Part shown: positions 13,508-20,614 of the stretch, piece by piece | Layout: each line of letters starts with the position of its first letter | Position numbering within the stretch: the stretch's first letter is position 1 | IMG/VR virus record: IMGVR_UViG_3300025949_000019 | Span: 1 to 64,000 of that record | Length of the DNA stretch: 64,000 nt | From: a virus | Reading direction: 5' to 3' (one strand) | Notes under the pieces: model-generated | What the model was told of the DNA's origin: nothing | Seen by the model: the letters and a program-made list of their open reading frames with translations, nothing else | Database searches by the model: none | Position numbers and translations under genes: made by a program

Positions 13508-13843
13508 ATGAATGGCGATGATATTAGGGTTATTGCATATCCAAGTACATTTCGCGATAACTATGATGCTGGTGATTATGTAATAGAAGTTAGAATACAA
13601 CTTCGTCATTTTAGAAATTGCGACGCGCGGGAGTATATAAACCACATAGATAATGGCCTAGAGAAGTTGTACAAAGAAGGCCACATACCTGTGTTATGTA
13701 AATACGTTAGACTTCCAGAGTGGTATGGCAAAAGCACCGAAGATAAGAATTTCATTTATGAAATTATTTTAAACTCAGGTATAAGCCACGGAATTACGGG
13801 GTTTACTGAAAAACAATTGATGTGTTTGAGAAAAAGGATATAA
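13508..13843 (+). CDS. Unknown protein, paralogue of the previous gene
   Basis: A 111-residue protein aligned along its length with the preceding one: VIAYPSTFRDNY, LEKLYKEGHIP, LPEW, ED-NFIYEI and GFTEKQLM. Sequence identity is moderate, so the duplication is old. An extra short loop (ILNSGISHGI) precedes the final motif. Both copies look intact, suggesting distinct partners or dosage need. Confidence 0.65.
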   Translation: MNGDDIRVIAYPSTFRDNYDAGDYVIEVRIQLRHFRNCDAREYINHIDNGLEKLYKEGHIPVLCKYVRLPEWYGKSTEDKNFIYEIILNSGISHGITGFTEKQLMCLRKRI

Positions 13844-13849
13844 GAGAAA

Positions 13850-14569
13850 ATGAACGTGATATTTTTAGATATTGATGGAGTCCTGAATTCGTTCAGGAAC
13901 ATTTTGGCTTTTGGTCGTTTTCCGTTTCCCGAAGTAACAGAGGATGTGCCAGGACATGGCATGGGACCGGAATCTGAATTGGATGCGCTCGCAATCGGAA
14001 TGATCAGGAAACTCTGTGATCTGACCGGGGCGAAGATCGTTCTGCATTCTATGTGGCGCAAACATATGGATGTACAGAAGTTTGGTGAACGACATAAGCT
14101 TCCTGTCATTGATGCCACCGCAAGAAACCTACCTAAGCATCTTGGAATCTTCGACTGGCTTAGACAACATAAGGAAGTTGGTATATTTGCGATCATCGAT
14201 GATGATCCGATTTTGAGTGTTCAATTCCATCCGGCTGATGACGAACAGGCTGCACTGTGGCTCCAGATGCACGATTCGTTCATTCAGACAAACATGGAGC
14301 ATGGATTTACGTTCTTGAATTTCGTGAATACGTTCCTTGTTTTTTCTGATATTGATATTGACGAGATTCGTGAAAAGAACAAGCGCCTAAAGGAACTGAG
14401 AAAATTTGATCTGCAACATGCAGCAGGAACCTTGATTGGTGGGATTGATGAAAGGACGAAGGAAGAACGAGACAGCAATACAAGGGAAATGAACATGTTG
14501 ACGGAGGAATTGAGCGATATCGGCGTCTGGTCCGTCTTGATCATGCTAGATAGTATGGAAAATCAATAA
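13850..14569 (+). CDS. HAD-domain protein of the Swiss-army-knife RNA-repair type
   Basis: A 239-residue protein. The first 140 residues form a HAD phosphatase domain: FLDIDGVLN (nucleophile Asp), IVLHSMWRK (motif II) and FAIIDDDP (motif IV), which matches the HAD domains found in multidomain Swiss Army Knife RNA-repair proteins. The last 85 residues are a charged, probably coiled-coil extension (EIREKNKRLKELRKF). A role in trimming RNA ends before ligation would fit with the RNA ligase at 7492, but it is inferred. Confidence 0.75.
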   Translation: MNVIFLDIDGVLNSFRNILAFGRFPFPEVTEDVPGHGMGPESELDALAIGMIRKLCDLTGAKIVLHSMWRKHMDVQKFGERHKLPVIDATARNLPKHLGIFDWLRQHKEVGIFAIIDDDPILSVQFHPADDEQAALWLQMHDSFIQTNMEHGFTFLNFVNTFLVFSDIDIDEIREKNKRLKELRKFDLQHAAGTLIGGIDERTKEERDSNTREMNMLTEELSDIGVWSVLIMLDSMENQ

Positions 14570-14579
14570 CTTAGCTGTA

Positions 14580-14608
14580 TTGACATTAACTGCCGATTAG
14601 CGTATAAT
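14580..14608 (+). promoter_or_regulatory. Consensus sigma70 promoter with leaderless or 3-base leader
   Basis: TTGACA (14580-14585), 17 bp, TATAAT (14603-14608). Transcription should begin near 14614-14616, with the ATG of the next gene at 14618. No ribosome site is possible. Confidence 0.85.
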
Positions 14609-14617
14609 TACTTATAT

Positions 14618-14998
14618 ATGAGCAATGGGAAAATTTATTTCGAACAAACGCATATCCATTCTCTCTTGCGCCCAAAGGATATAAATTCACCATCGTCTTG
14701 GTCTTTTGGAGGCTCAATTCCTTTTTCGTTGTCTCCTGAAAAAGACATTGAATGGTCAACCGCAAAATCTGACGAAGAAAGATACAACATTCAAGATGAC
14801 ATTGCGAAATTAATTCAAGCTGTGGTAAAAGAATGGGCGCAGACAAAATTTAATCCGCAACATATTTATTTGTTCGAAACAAAATGGTTTCCATCAAAAT
14901 TAGCTGGTATTGCTGTCATGTACTTTGAGCCAACTCTTGAAATAAAAACTTGGATACAAAATAAATCAACTTCAGAAACAGCTATCACCTATGCATAA
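14618..14998 (+). CDS. Unknown early protein with leaderless start
   Basis: A 126-residue protein beginning MSNGKIYFEQTHIHSLLRP, with a helical middle (RYNIQDDIAKLIQAVVKEW) and beta-like end. Transcription is predicted to start two to four bases before the ATG, so the message has virtually no leader. No family recognised. It heads a small operon that continues through the nucleotidase-like gene and membrane proteins. Confidence 0.7.
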   Translation: MSNGKIYFEQTHIHSLLRPKDINSPSSWSFGGSIPFSLSPEKDIEWSTAKSDEERYNIQDDIAKLIQAVVKEWAQTKFNPQHIYLFETKWFPSKLAGIAVMYFEPTLEIKTWIQNKSTSETAITYA

Positions 14999-15007
14999 GG
15001 GACAGAA

Positions 15008-15211
15008 ATGAAACTGACTAAACAGGGAATCATCACCGAAGTTCGCACTGACGGTCTCGCTTGTGTTCGTTTTGGAACTGGACTTTGTGACGTTGAATGG
15101 GTTCGCTCGCGTGGTCATAAAGTCGGAGAGAAAGTGATTCTGATGTATGTACGTTCTGTTTCATTTGCAACGTGGGAAATTGCAGGAACACCTGAAAGGA
15201 AAGCAGCATGA
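15008..15211 (+). CDS. Unknown small beta-rich protein
   Basis: A 67-residue protein, MKLTKQGIITEVRTDGLACVRF onwards in short beta strands (VRFGTGLCDVEWV, VGEKVILMYV), consistent with an OB or SH3-like barrel. GGGACAG upstream is a modest ribosome site. Its stop overlaps the next start (ATGA). No annotated family known to me. Confidence 0.65.
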   Translation: MKLTKQGIITEVRTDGLACVRFGTGLCDVEWVRSRGHKVGEKVILMYVRSVSFATWEIAGTPERKAA

Positions 15212-15690
15212 GTGAACGCGATGAATTGAAGTATCATGACCTATATCTTGATCTTGATGGAGTCATGGTTGACTTCGACAAACACAAATATCGGATCAAG
15301 AATCATTTCGACTCCGATGCCGAAATGTGGGCAGAAATCAACAAAGTTCCTCATTGGTTCCTGAACCTCGATCCGATGCCAGATGCATTCGTTCTTTGGA
15401 ATTTTCTGAAACAATACAAAGTAACGATCCTAACTGCGATCCCGAGAACCGCACAGAAAGAACACGCTGCGGACGACAAACGCGAATGGGTCCACAGGTA
15501 TCTTGGGGAAGATGTTCCTGTCATTACTTGTTATGGAATCGAGAAACAGGAATACGCTGTTCGTGGTTATCGATCAGTTTTGATCGATGATACTGGTAGA
15601 AATGTTGGTCAATGGGTGCGGAGAGGTGGAACTGGAATCCTTCACCGCGATGCAGAAAATACAATTGCTTTTTTAAAGGAACTTCAATGA
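15208..15690 (+). CDS. 5'-nucleotidase-like HAD phosphatase
   Basis: A 160-residue HAD protein: YLDLDGVMVDFD (nucleophile and acid Asp, about residue 15), ILTAIPRT (motif II Thr) and VLIDDTGRN (motif IV). This layout matches the cytosolic 5'(3')-deoxyribonucleotidase type C family, which removes phosphate from nucleoside monophosphates. In phages it may tune nucleotide pools or recycle modified nucleotides. It starts within the previous stop and its stop overlaps the next ATG. Confidence 0.8.
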   Translation: MSERDELKYHDLYLDLDGVMVDFDKHKYRIKNHFDSDAEMWAEINKVPHWFLNLDPMPDAFVLWNFLKQYKVTILTAIPRTAQKEHAADDKREWVHRYLGEDVPVITCYGIEKQEYAVRGYRSVLIDDTGRNVGQWVRRGGTGILHRDAENTIAFLKELQ

Positions 15691-15848
15691 TTGAATTGTT
15701 ATGTGTTTTTATGCTTTTCGTGGGCATGGCGTTAGACTTTTTGGTTGGCTACGCTCCAGCCAAGGACATGGCTGCTAATGTGGTTGTTTGGACCATCGGT
15801 GCTATTTGCATTTACATGGGTCTCTATGGACTTATCGTGGGGTTCTAA
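15687..15848 (+). CDS. Small two-helix membrane protein
   Basis: A 53-residue protein with two hydrophobic helices: residues 2-22 (ELLCVFMLFVGMALDFLVG) and 33-52 (VVVWTIGAICIYMGLYGLIV), linked by a short polar turn with Lys/Asp. The ATG overlaps the previous TGA. An in-frame upstream extension runs through the preceding gene in another frame and was rejected. Its partner may be the DUF3307 protein that follows. Confidence 0.65.
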   Translation: MIELLCVFMLFVGMALDFLVGYAPAKDMAANVVVWTIGAICIYMGLYGLIVGF

Positions 15849-15851
15849 ATT

Positions 15852-16190
15852 ATGATCAGCATTTGGGTTATTTTAATCATCTTTTGGGTGCATTTTGTCG
15901 CTGACTTTATGCTCCAATCTGATGCAATCGCTCTCGCAAAGAGTTCTGATAATCAAATCTTGACATGGCATGTGTTTCTTTACATCATTCCATTTCTTTT
16001 GATCTTCGGACCAATCTTCGCATTGCTGAATTTTATGCTTCATTGGATCACTGACTATTTCTCGTCCAGAGCCACCGCGAAGCTATATAAAGCAGGGAAA
16101 CGGCATTGGTTTTTTGTTGTGATTGGTCTGGACCAAGCACTTCATTACACCGCTCTGTTTACGACATATTACCTACTTTCTGGAATCTAA
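15852..16190 (+). CDS. DUF3307-like membrane protein
   Basis: A 112-residue membrane protein with three to four helices. Conserved features of the DUF3307 family are visible: HFVADFMLQSD near the start, LHWITDYFSSR at the middle and IGLDQALHYTAL near the end, with charged residues inside helices. The family is common in phages and bacteria; its function is unknown. Placed after a small membrane protein gene. Confidence 0.75.
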   Translation: MISIWVILIIFWVHFVADFMLQSDAIALAKSSDNQILTWHVFLYIIPFLLIFGPIFALLNFMLHWITDYFSSRATAKLYKAGKRHWFFVVIGLDQALHYTALFTTYYLLSGI

Positions 16191-16625
16191 ATGAAAAGAG
16201 AAGACTTAGAAGAACTGATTATCAATCTGGCCAGCAAGGAACATGGAGTCACTGGCGGTCAGCCTGTGTTTGAATTTGCATGGCAAATTATTGATATCCT
16301 AGAGCAATATCAATTTGAAGTTACGTATGCAAGGGACTTCATTCCAGACAGTGCGGAATTCGATTCTGATAAAGTCTGGCTGACATTCACCGCTTCCGAT
16401 AGCAACAAGAAGCTTTATAGTCTGTTCATGGTGACTGGTGACGTAGATGATCAGGAAGCAATCACCGTTTTCTACCAAATCGGCAACGCTTACGAATCGC
16501 TCGATCCTGTTAGGGAAACTCATTTTTCCGACTTGGACAAAATGCATTTCCTCCTGCAATTAAGGAAGAACATTCTAGAATTTCATTTGCCGAATGATGA
16601 ATCTTTGCCGGTTATCGTTCGGTAG
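16191..16625 (+). CDS. Unknown protein
   Basis: A 144-residue protein, helical start (EDLEELIINLASKEHG), then a beta-alpha mix with WLTFTASDSNKKLY and a final helix. It begins immediately after the previous stop codon. No family recognised. It ends a transcription unit; a strong promoter follows three bases after the stop codon. Confidence 0.65.
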   Translation: MKREDLEELIINLASKEHGVTGGQPVFEFAWQIIDILEQYQFEVTYARDFIPDSAEFDSDKVWLTFTASDSNKKLYSLFMVTGDVDDQEAITVFYQIGNAYESLDPVRETHFSDLDKMHFLLQLRKNILEFHLPNDESLPVIVR

Positions 16626-16627
16626 GG

Positions 16628-16656
16628 TTGACATTTCAATGCCAATCTGCTATAGT
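16628..16656 (+). promoter_or_regulatory. Near-consensus sigma70 promoter
   Basis: TTGACA (16628-16633), 17 bp, TATAGT (16651-16656). Transcription should start near 16663, leaving a 40-base leader with TAGGAGAA before the ATG at 16703. Confidence 0.9.
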
Positions 16657-16702
16657 GTTTTGTATTGTACTGTGAAAGTTTAACATAGGAGAAGACTACA
16701 TT

Positions 16703-17137
16703 ATGTCTAGAAAAAAGATGAAAAAGGCTCGACCATTCGAGAATCTAATGCTGTTCATGTTGCATGGAGAACCTGTTACCAAGGATGAGGTGGCGGATTC
16801 GTTGGGTTGGAATGCGCCGAGAGGTTCGGGTGTAGCCGGTCCTAAGATTTACAACATTTCGTCTTATATTTGGGATATCAAGAATATTCCGCAGGTTGAT
16901 GGACGTTCAATTGTAGTTCGCTCGATTCGTGACGGTAAGAAGGTTACCGCATATCAGATTGTAAATATTGATGATGCGAAAGCATGGCTCGTCAAGCGAG
17001 AACTGTTGAAAGAAGCAACGCCTTCGGTTGAAGTCATTCTTCCGCCGGAGAATCTTCCGGTTGAGACTCCGTTAATCAAACCGATCAAAACGACTAATAA
17101 CAAAAAGAAAGTAACCAAAAAGAAAGAGACTATCTAA
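16703..17137 (+). CDS. Probable winged-helix DNA-binding protein
   Basis: A 144-residue basic protein. Residues about 15-50 look like a helix-turn-helix or winged-helix segment (LMLFMLHGEPVTKDEVADSL), followed by KIYNISSYIWDIKN and a beta wing with IVVRSIRDGKK. The C-terminus is Pro-rich, then a Lys-rich tail (TNNKKKVTKKKET) that could add DNA affinity. Likely a regulator or host-takeover DNA-binding protein; unproven. It is the first gene after a strong promoter and has AGGAG upstream. Confidence 0.65.
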   Translation: MSRKKMKKARPFENLMLFMLHGEPVTKDEVADSLGWNAPRGSGVAGPKIYNISSYIWDIKNIPQVDGRSIVVRSIRDGKKVTAYQIVNIDDAKAWLVKRELLKEATPSVEVILPPENLPVETPLIKPIKTTNNKKKVTKKKETI

Positions 17138-17141
17138 GAAC

Positions 17142-17498
17142 ATGTCAATCTCATTCGAAAAAGGTGATAAGGTACTTGTCATCCTGCCGGGCGCTCCCGA
17201 GCATCTTATGACAGTGAAAATTATCAAACCCATGGGACCCGTCTATCTAAATCTGATGGGCATCCAGTGCAAATTCGAGCGTTCATGTCTAGTTGACGTT
17301 CCGAATGTTGGCTTCCTAGATCAAGATACTGGGCAACCAATCGTCTACCCTGCGGAGTTTTTGTTCTATGCGAAACCGCCGGTAGCATTTGAGCGATCAT
17401 CTTGGGAAGATTTCGACAAGATGATTTTAGAAGTTCAAGAAACTACGTCTTCCAACACGATCAAAAATGGAGTTCAGAGTAATGGCCAAGAATTGTAA
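17142..17498 (+). CDS. Unknown protein
   Basis: A 118-residue protein with beta-strand pattern in the first half (KGDKVLVILPGAPEHLMTV resembles an SH3-like or KOW barrel) and a polar tail that overlaps the next gene. No family recognised. Its 3' end overlaps the start of the zinc-ribbon-like protein by 17 bases. Confidence 0.65.
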   Translation: MSISFEKGDKVLVILPGAPEHLMTVKIIKPMGPVYLNLMGIQCKFERSCLVDVPNVGFLDQDTGQPIVYPAEFLFYAKPPVAFERSSWEDFDKMILEVQETTSSNTIKNGVQSNGQEL

Positions 17499-17733
17499 TC
17501 AATGTCAATTTTATGTTGAAAAGCTGTATTCGAAGAACGACCGCCTTCCCGACTCTCGTTGCACTCATAACAGTGCAGTTTTGGGTAAGGATGAGGATGG
17601 AAAGGTTGTTTCGTGGCTGCTAGTCACTGAAGCTAGAAGCCCGCTCCCCGACGAAAAGAAGCATGGAATGGCCCCTTGGGGACCCATTCCGTGCGGTCCA
17701 AAAGGACTTTATTTCAAGGGGAAGACAGCATGA
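17482..17733 (+). CDS. Cysteine-rich small protein, zinc-binding likely
   Basis: An 83-residue protein with CNQCQF near the start, RCTH in the middle and PCGPKG near the end, a C-x2-C...C...C spacing suited to a zinc or iron-sulfur site; similar short phage proteins are common. The ATG at 17482 has GGAG (17470-17473) upstream; Met at 17467 would add five residues. The end overlaps the next ATG. Confidence 0.65.
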   Translation: MAKNCNQCQFYVEKLYSKNDRLPDSRCTHNSAVLGKDEDGKVVSWLLVTEARSPLPDEKKHGMAPWGPIPCGPKGLYFKGKTA

Positions 17734-17945
17734 TTTGGGGTAAGACAGCAGCAGAACGACGCGCAGATAGAGAAAGATTTTTGAATTGGCATAAATGGTT
17801 TGCCTGGCATCCAATCTCACTAGATGAAGGTGAACATGCTGGAAGGATAGTCTGGCTAGATGTTGTGGAGAGAAAGCCCGTGAGTAGAGTGTTAGATGAT
17901 ATTTTCTTCTATCGTCTACCGCAGGAGAAAGAATCTCCTAAATAA
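17730..17945 (+). CDS. Unknown small protein
   Basis: A 71-residue basic protein with an Arg-rich helix (TAAERRADRERFLNWHKWF) and beta-like tail (RIVWLDVVERKPVSRV). It starts within the previous stop (ATGA). A hairpin terminator follows 9 bases after its end. Function unknown. Confidence 0.65.
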   Translation: MIWGKTAAERRADRERFLNWHKWFAWHPISLDEGEHAGRIVWLDVVERKPVSRVLDDIFFYRLPQEKESPK

Positions 17946-17953
17946 TCTTTTCT

Positions 17954-17980
17954 CGAAGCCCGCATTTTGCGGGCTTCGTT
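17954..17980 (+). terminator. Terminator-like hairpin
   Basis: CGAAGCCCGC (17954-17963), ATTTT loop, GCGGGCTTCG (17969-17978): a perfect 10-bp GC-rich stem, followed by only a short TT. Probably closes the early operon. Confidence 0.7.
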
Positions 17981-18024
17981 GCATCTAAATACTGCCTGTA
18001 AGAATTAACAAACAGGAGTATAAT

Positions 18025-18282
18025 GTGCCAACATACAATTTCAGGCAAAAAGAAACAGGTGAGGTAATAGAGAAGGTAATGAAGTTTTCGGAAAGAGATG
18101 AATGGATTGCTGCAAACCCTGATTATGAACAAGTGCATATTCAAATGCCTAATATCGGTGATCCGATCAGACTAGGTATAACAAAACCCCCTTCAGATTT
18201 TCAGAAACACATTATCGGCAAAGTTGCGTCAATGCATGGAGCAGACGTGCAATCTAAGTTTGGAATTCCAAAAGAATGGTAG
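18025..18282 (+). CDS. FmdB-like small protein of T4-type phages
   Basis: An 85-residue protein that starts MPTYNFRQKETGE, the beginning typical of FmdB-family zinc-ribbon proteins, but the zinc cysteines are absent. The centre has PNYEQVHI-like sequence and the end KPPSDFQKHIIGKV, a motif that recurs in small proteins of T4-like phages. GTG start at 18025 with AGGAG at 18014-18018. It directly precedes phoH. Confidence 0.7.
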   Translation: MPTYNFRQKETGEVIEKVMKFSERDEWIAANPDYEQVHIQMPNIGDPIRLGITKPPSDFQKHIIGKVASMHGADVQSKFGIPKEW

Positions 18283-18291
18283 GTAAAAATC

Positions 18292-19146
18292 ATGTCAGCA
18301 AAAGTAGCAAAATTATTTTCGAAAGTATTTCCATATTCGAGAGATGAAGATGATATCATCCCAACTCTGGAAGACGAAGTTGCTAGGCCCGAAGAAACAG
18401 TAACAACCACAAAACAAGAGGACCAGCCGCATATGTCCAGCAAAAAGAAACACCACGGCAGTAACATCGGTAAGTTCCACCTTAAGAATGTAAAACCATA
18501 CACATTCACCCAAGAAGAAGTTTTCAAAGCCTTCATGAGTGGTGGAAATCTGATGCTTCACGGTATTGCAGGAACAGGTAAGACATTCATTGCAATGTAC
18601 CTTGCTCTAAAGGAAGTCGAAAGATATCAGTTAGAGTATGACAAAGTTATCGTGATTCGTTCTGGTGTTCCTTCGCGTGATCTTGGATATCTACCTGGTT
18701 CGGTAGACGAAAAGGCTGCTGTCTACGAATGCCCATATGAAGAAATCGCATGTAAGCTATATGAACGTGGTGATGCATATGACGTTCTAAAAGCACATGG
18801 GAAAATCGAATTCATGACAACATCTTTTCTTCGTGGTATCACACTAGAAAGGTGTATTGTCATCGTTGACGAAATTCAAAATATGACATATGGGGAACTA
18901 TCCACGATCATTACCAGAATGGGTGATCGTTGCCGTGTTATATTCTGTGGAGACTTCAGACAAACAGACCTTTTCAGAACAAAGGAAAGGGATGGACTGA
19001 AGCACTTCTTGAATATTATCGATAGAATGCCGGAATTCTCGTTTCACGAATTCAATGCTACCGACATTGTGAGAAGCAAGCTAGTAAAATCATTCATTAT
19101 TGAGGAAGCTGAATATCGTGATACCCACCCAGAATTCGACTATTAA
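18292..19146 (+). CDS. phoH: PhoH-like ATPase
   Basis: A 284-residue P-loop protein. After an acidic linker (residues 1-60) comes the PhoH core: Walker A GIAGTGKTFIA (about 93), VIRSGVPSRDLGYLPG, a sensor strand with TTSFLRG, and Walker B IVIVDEIQNM (about 195). PhoH proteins are ATPases with RNA-helicase-like features, widespread in marine and T4-like phages; the exact job is unknown. GGTAGG at 18280 precedes the ATG. It overlaps the exonuclease gene. Confidence 0.9.
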   Translation: MSAKVAKLFSKVFPYSRDEDDIIPTLEDEVARPEETVTTTKQEDQPHMSSKKKHHGSNIGKFHLKNVKPYTFTQEEVFKAFMSGGNLMLHGIAGTGKTFIAMYLALKEVERYQLEYDKVIVIRSGVPSRDLGYLPGSVDEKAAVYECPYEEIACKLYERGDAYDVLKAHGKIEFMTTSFLRGITLERCIVIVDEIQNMTYGELSTIITRMGDRCRVIFCGDFRQTDLFRTKERDGLKHFLNIIDRMPEFSFHEFNATDIVRSKLVKSFIIEEAEYRDTHPEFDY

Positions 19147-19885
19147 ACCAGAAAGGACGTTTACATTCCACCCCGATTTCAAAGATTGGGGTGGAGTTGT
19201 TTATCAGGAAGAAACAGTAAATGGTAAAAGACACTACACCATAAATGGCGTTGCATATCCATCGATAACGACAGTCCTATCCTACGATCCCCTGAAGAAA
19301 GAAATCCTTCGAAGATGGAGAAAACGAGTTGGTGAAGTGGCTGCTGAACAGATCAGGGTTAACAGTTCTGTCAGGGGAAAATCACTCCACAAGCTATGTG
19401 AAGACTATCTCCAAAAACACGAAGCAGTCATATCAACCTATGAGGAACGAGAGAATTTCTTCAAGGTCAAACCTGTCATAGAACAGAACATCGGTCAAAT
19501 CTACTGTATTGAAACAGCACTTTTCTCAGACAGCCTTGGTGTAGCTGGTAGATGTGACTTGATTGCGGAATGGAATGTCGATGGTGCTATCGTACCGGCG
19601 GTTATTGACTTCAAGACAAGCACAAGGACTAAATACAGAAAGGACATTTACAATTACTTCATTCAGGGAGCAGCCTACGCAAGGATGTTTCGTGACATGA
19701 CTGGAATTGAAGTTCCGAAGGTCGTCATCGTGATGGCTTCTGAGGAAGTCAAGGATTGTCAGGTTTTTGTTGAAAATACATTAGATTGGAATGACGCCCT
19801 AGATAAAGCAATAACAACATATAGGGAAAACGTCAATGTCACTAACAAAGAAACTCCTAGCTATAATAGCCTTCGTGGGATTTAG
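19118..19885 (+). CDS. RecB/MGME1-like exonuclease
   Basis: A roughly 255-residue PD-(D/E)XK nuclease. YPSITTVLS (about residue 40), a helix with GKSLHKLCE, GVAGRCDLI (conserved Asp, about 145) and AVIDFKTS (D-x-K, about 165), then YFIQGAAYAR match the phage exonuclease/MGME1-Cas4 group. Such enzymes degrade single-stranded DNA ends in recombination or host DNA breakdown. The start is uncertain: GTG 19118 with GAGGAAG upstream overlaps phoH by 29 bases; TTG 19100 is an alternative. Its 3' end overlaps the exported protein that follows. Confidence 0.8.
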   Translation: MIPTQNSTIKPERTFTFHPDFKDWGGVVYQEETVNGKRHYTINGVAYPSITTVLSYDPLKKEILRRWRKRVGEVAAEQIRVNSSVRGKSLHKLCEDYLQKHEAVISTYEERENFFKVKPVIEQNIGQIYCIETALFSDSLGVAGRCDLIAEWNVDGAIVPAVIDFKTSTRTKYRKDIYNYFIQGAAYARMFRDMTGIEVPKVVIVMASEEVKDCQVFVENTLDWNDALDKAITTYRENVNVTNKETPSYNSLRGI

Positions 19886-20201
19886 TTCCTTTGCTTATTC
19901 TACACCACCAGAAGACCCAGTTATGAACGTCAAATCTATCATGAAATGCTCTAGCATAGAGTATGCAGTAAACTTGATAGAAAAGGAATATGGTGAATTT
20001 CCGGTTTTTGTTTCTGACTATGATCCAGAAGATAACAGTCAGGATATTCTATTCTGGAATAAAAGAACAAAGACATTTTCAATGATAGAAATGAGAATGG
20101 TGAAACAGGCTGATGGCAAGACAGAAAAGCAAATGGCTTGTATGATTGCAACAGGAACCATGAAATTTGACTTGAAAGCACTGGCTGACAGAAGAAGCTA
20201 A
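19836..20201 (+). CDS. Exported protein of unknown function
   Basis: A 121-residue protein with a clear signal peptide (KKLLAIIAFVGFSSFAYS, cleavage around residue 22). The mature part has two cysteines (MKCSSIEYA and MACMIATG) likely to form a disulfide in the periplasm. It overlaps the previous gene by 50 bases. Position next to a tmRNA gene gives no functional clue. Possibly a superinfection or envelope factor; unproven. Confidence 0.7.
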   Translation: MSLTKKLLAIIAFVGFSSFAYSTPPEDPVMNVKSIMKCSSIEYAVNLIEKEYGEFPVFVSDYDPEDNSQDILFWNKRTKTFSMIEMRMVKQADGKTEKQMACMIATGTMKFDLKALADRRS

Positions 20202-20230
20202 TATAAACACATTTGCCAGTATTTTAGCAG

Positions 20231-20239
20231 CATAAATAG
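20231..20239 (+). promoter_or_regulatory. Late-promoter motif joined to a -10 box before the tmRNA
   Basis: CATAAATAG (T4-late-like) runs directly into TATAAT (20240-20245), which could serve as a sigma70 -10 element without a good -35. Either would start the tmRNA precursor near 20248-20252. Confidence 0.5.
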
Positions 20240-20251
20240 TATAATGGTGTA

Positions 20252-20550
20252 GCTGTAAAGAATGGTTGTAAACTTGCATGAAAGAACGCTCGGAACACGC
20301 GGGTTCGACTCCCGCCATCTCCACCAAAGAATTTTCGCATTAGCGGCAGCCAATAGAAGAAGGCCGGGGAATATAAGCTGAGAATTCTTTAGTGGGGATG
20401 TAACGGATATCGACTCTGAGTAAGTATGTCATATAAGCAACCCGTGAATCGCTCACGTTAAACAGAGAAAAAACAAAATTTAATCGCAAATGATGAAAAT
20501 TTTGATCTAGCTCTTGCTGCGTAATTAGCAGTAAGGTAAGCCGGGGTTTT
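20252..20550 (+). ncRNA. ssrA: Circularly permuted (two-piece) tmRNA
   Basis: The 3' (acceptor) piece comes first: a T arm GCGGG/CCCGC around TTCGACT (20299-20315), CATCTCC (20316-20322), A and CCA (20324-20326), closely like the 3' end of bacterial tmRNA. The 5' piece follows at 20394 with GGGGATG, which pairs with the upstream CATCTCC to complete the acceptor stem. A 67-base spacer separates them, and its AAGAATT (20327-20333) pairs with 20383-20389. Downstream are the resume codon GCA (20486), a tag frame ending in TAA, and the helix CTTGCTGC/GCAGTAAG around the stop. The P2 helix CTGAG/CTCGG also forms between the pieces. tmRNA frees stalled ribosomes and tags the protein for degradation. 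Confidence 0.9.
20486..20524 (+). other. tmRNA proteolysis-tag reading frame
   Basis: GCA resume codon followed by AAT GAT GAA and onwards, giving the tag ANDENFDLALAA then TAA. With the alanine carried by the tmRNA the full tag would be AANDENFDLALAA. The hydrophobic LAA end is the signal read by ClpXP-type proteases in proteobacteria. Confidence 0.9.
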
Positions 20551-20592
20551 GGGAGATGAACCTAGCAACAGAATCATCTCCCATTTTCATTT
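20551..20592 (+). terminator. Terminator of the tmRNA precursor
   Basis: GGGAGATGA (20551-20559) and TCATCTCCC (20574-20582) form a perfect 9-bp stem, followed by ATTTTCATTT. Confidence 0.85.
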
Positions 20593-20614
20593 ATACGGAG
20601 AGAAAGGCTATTCA

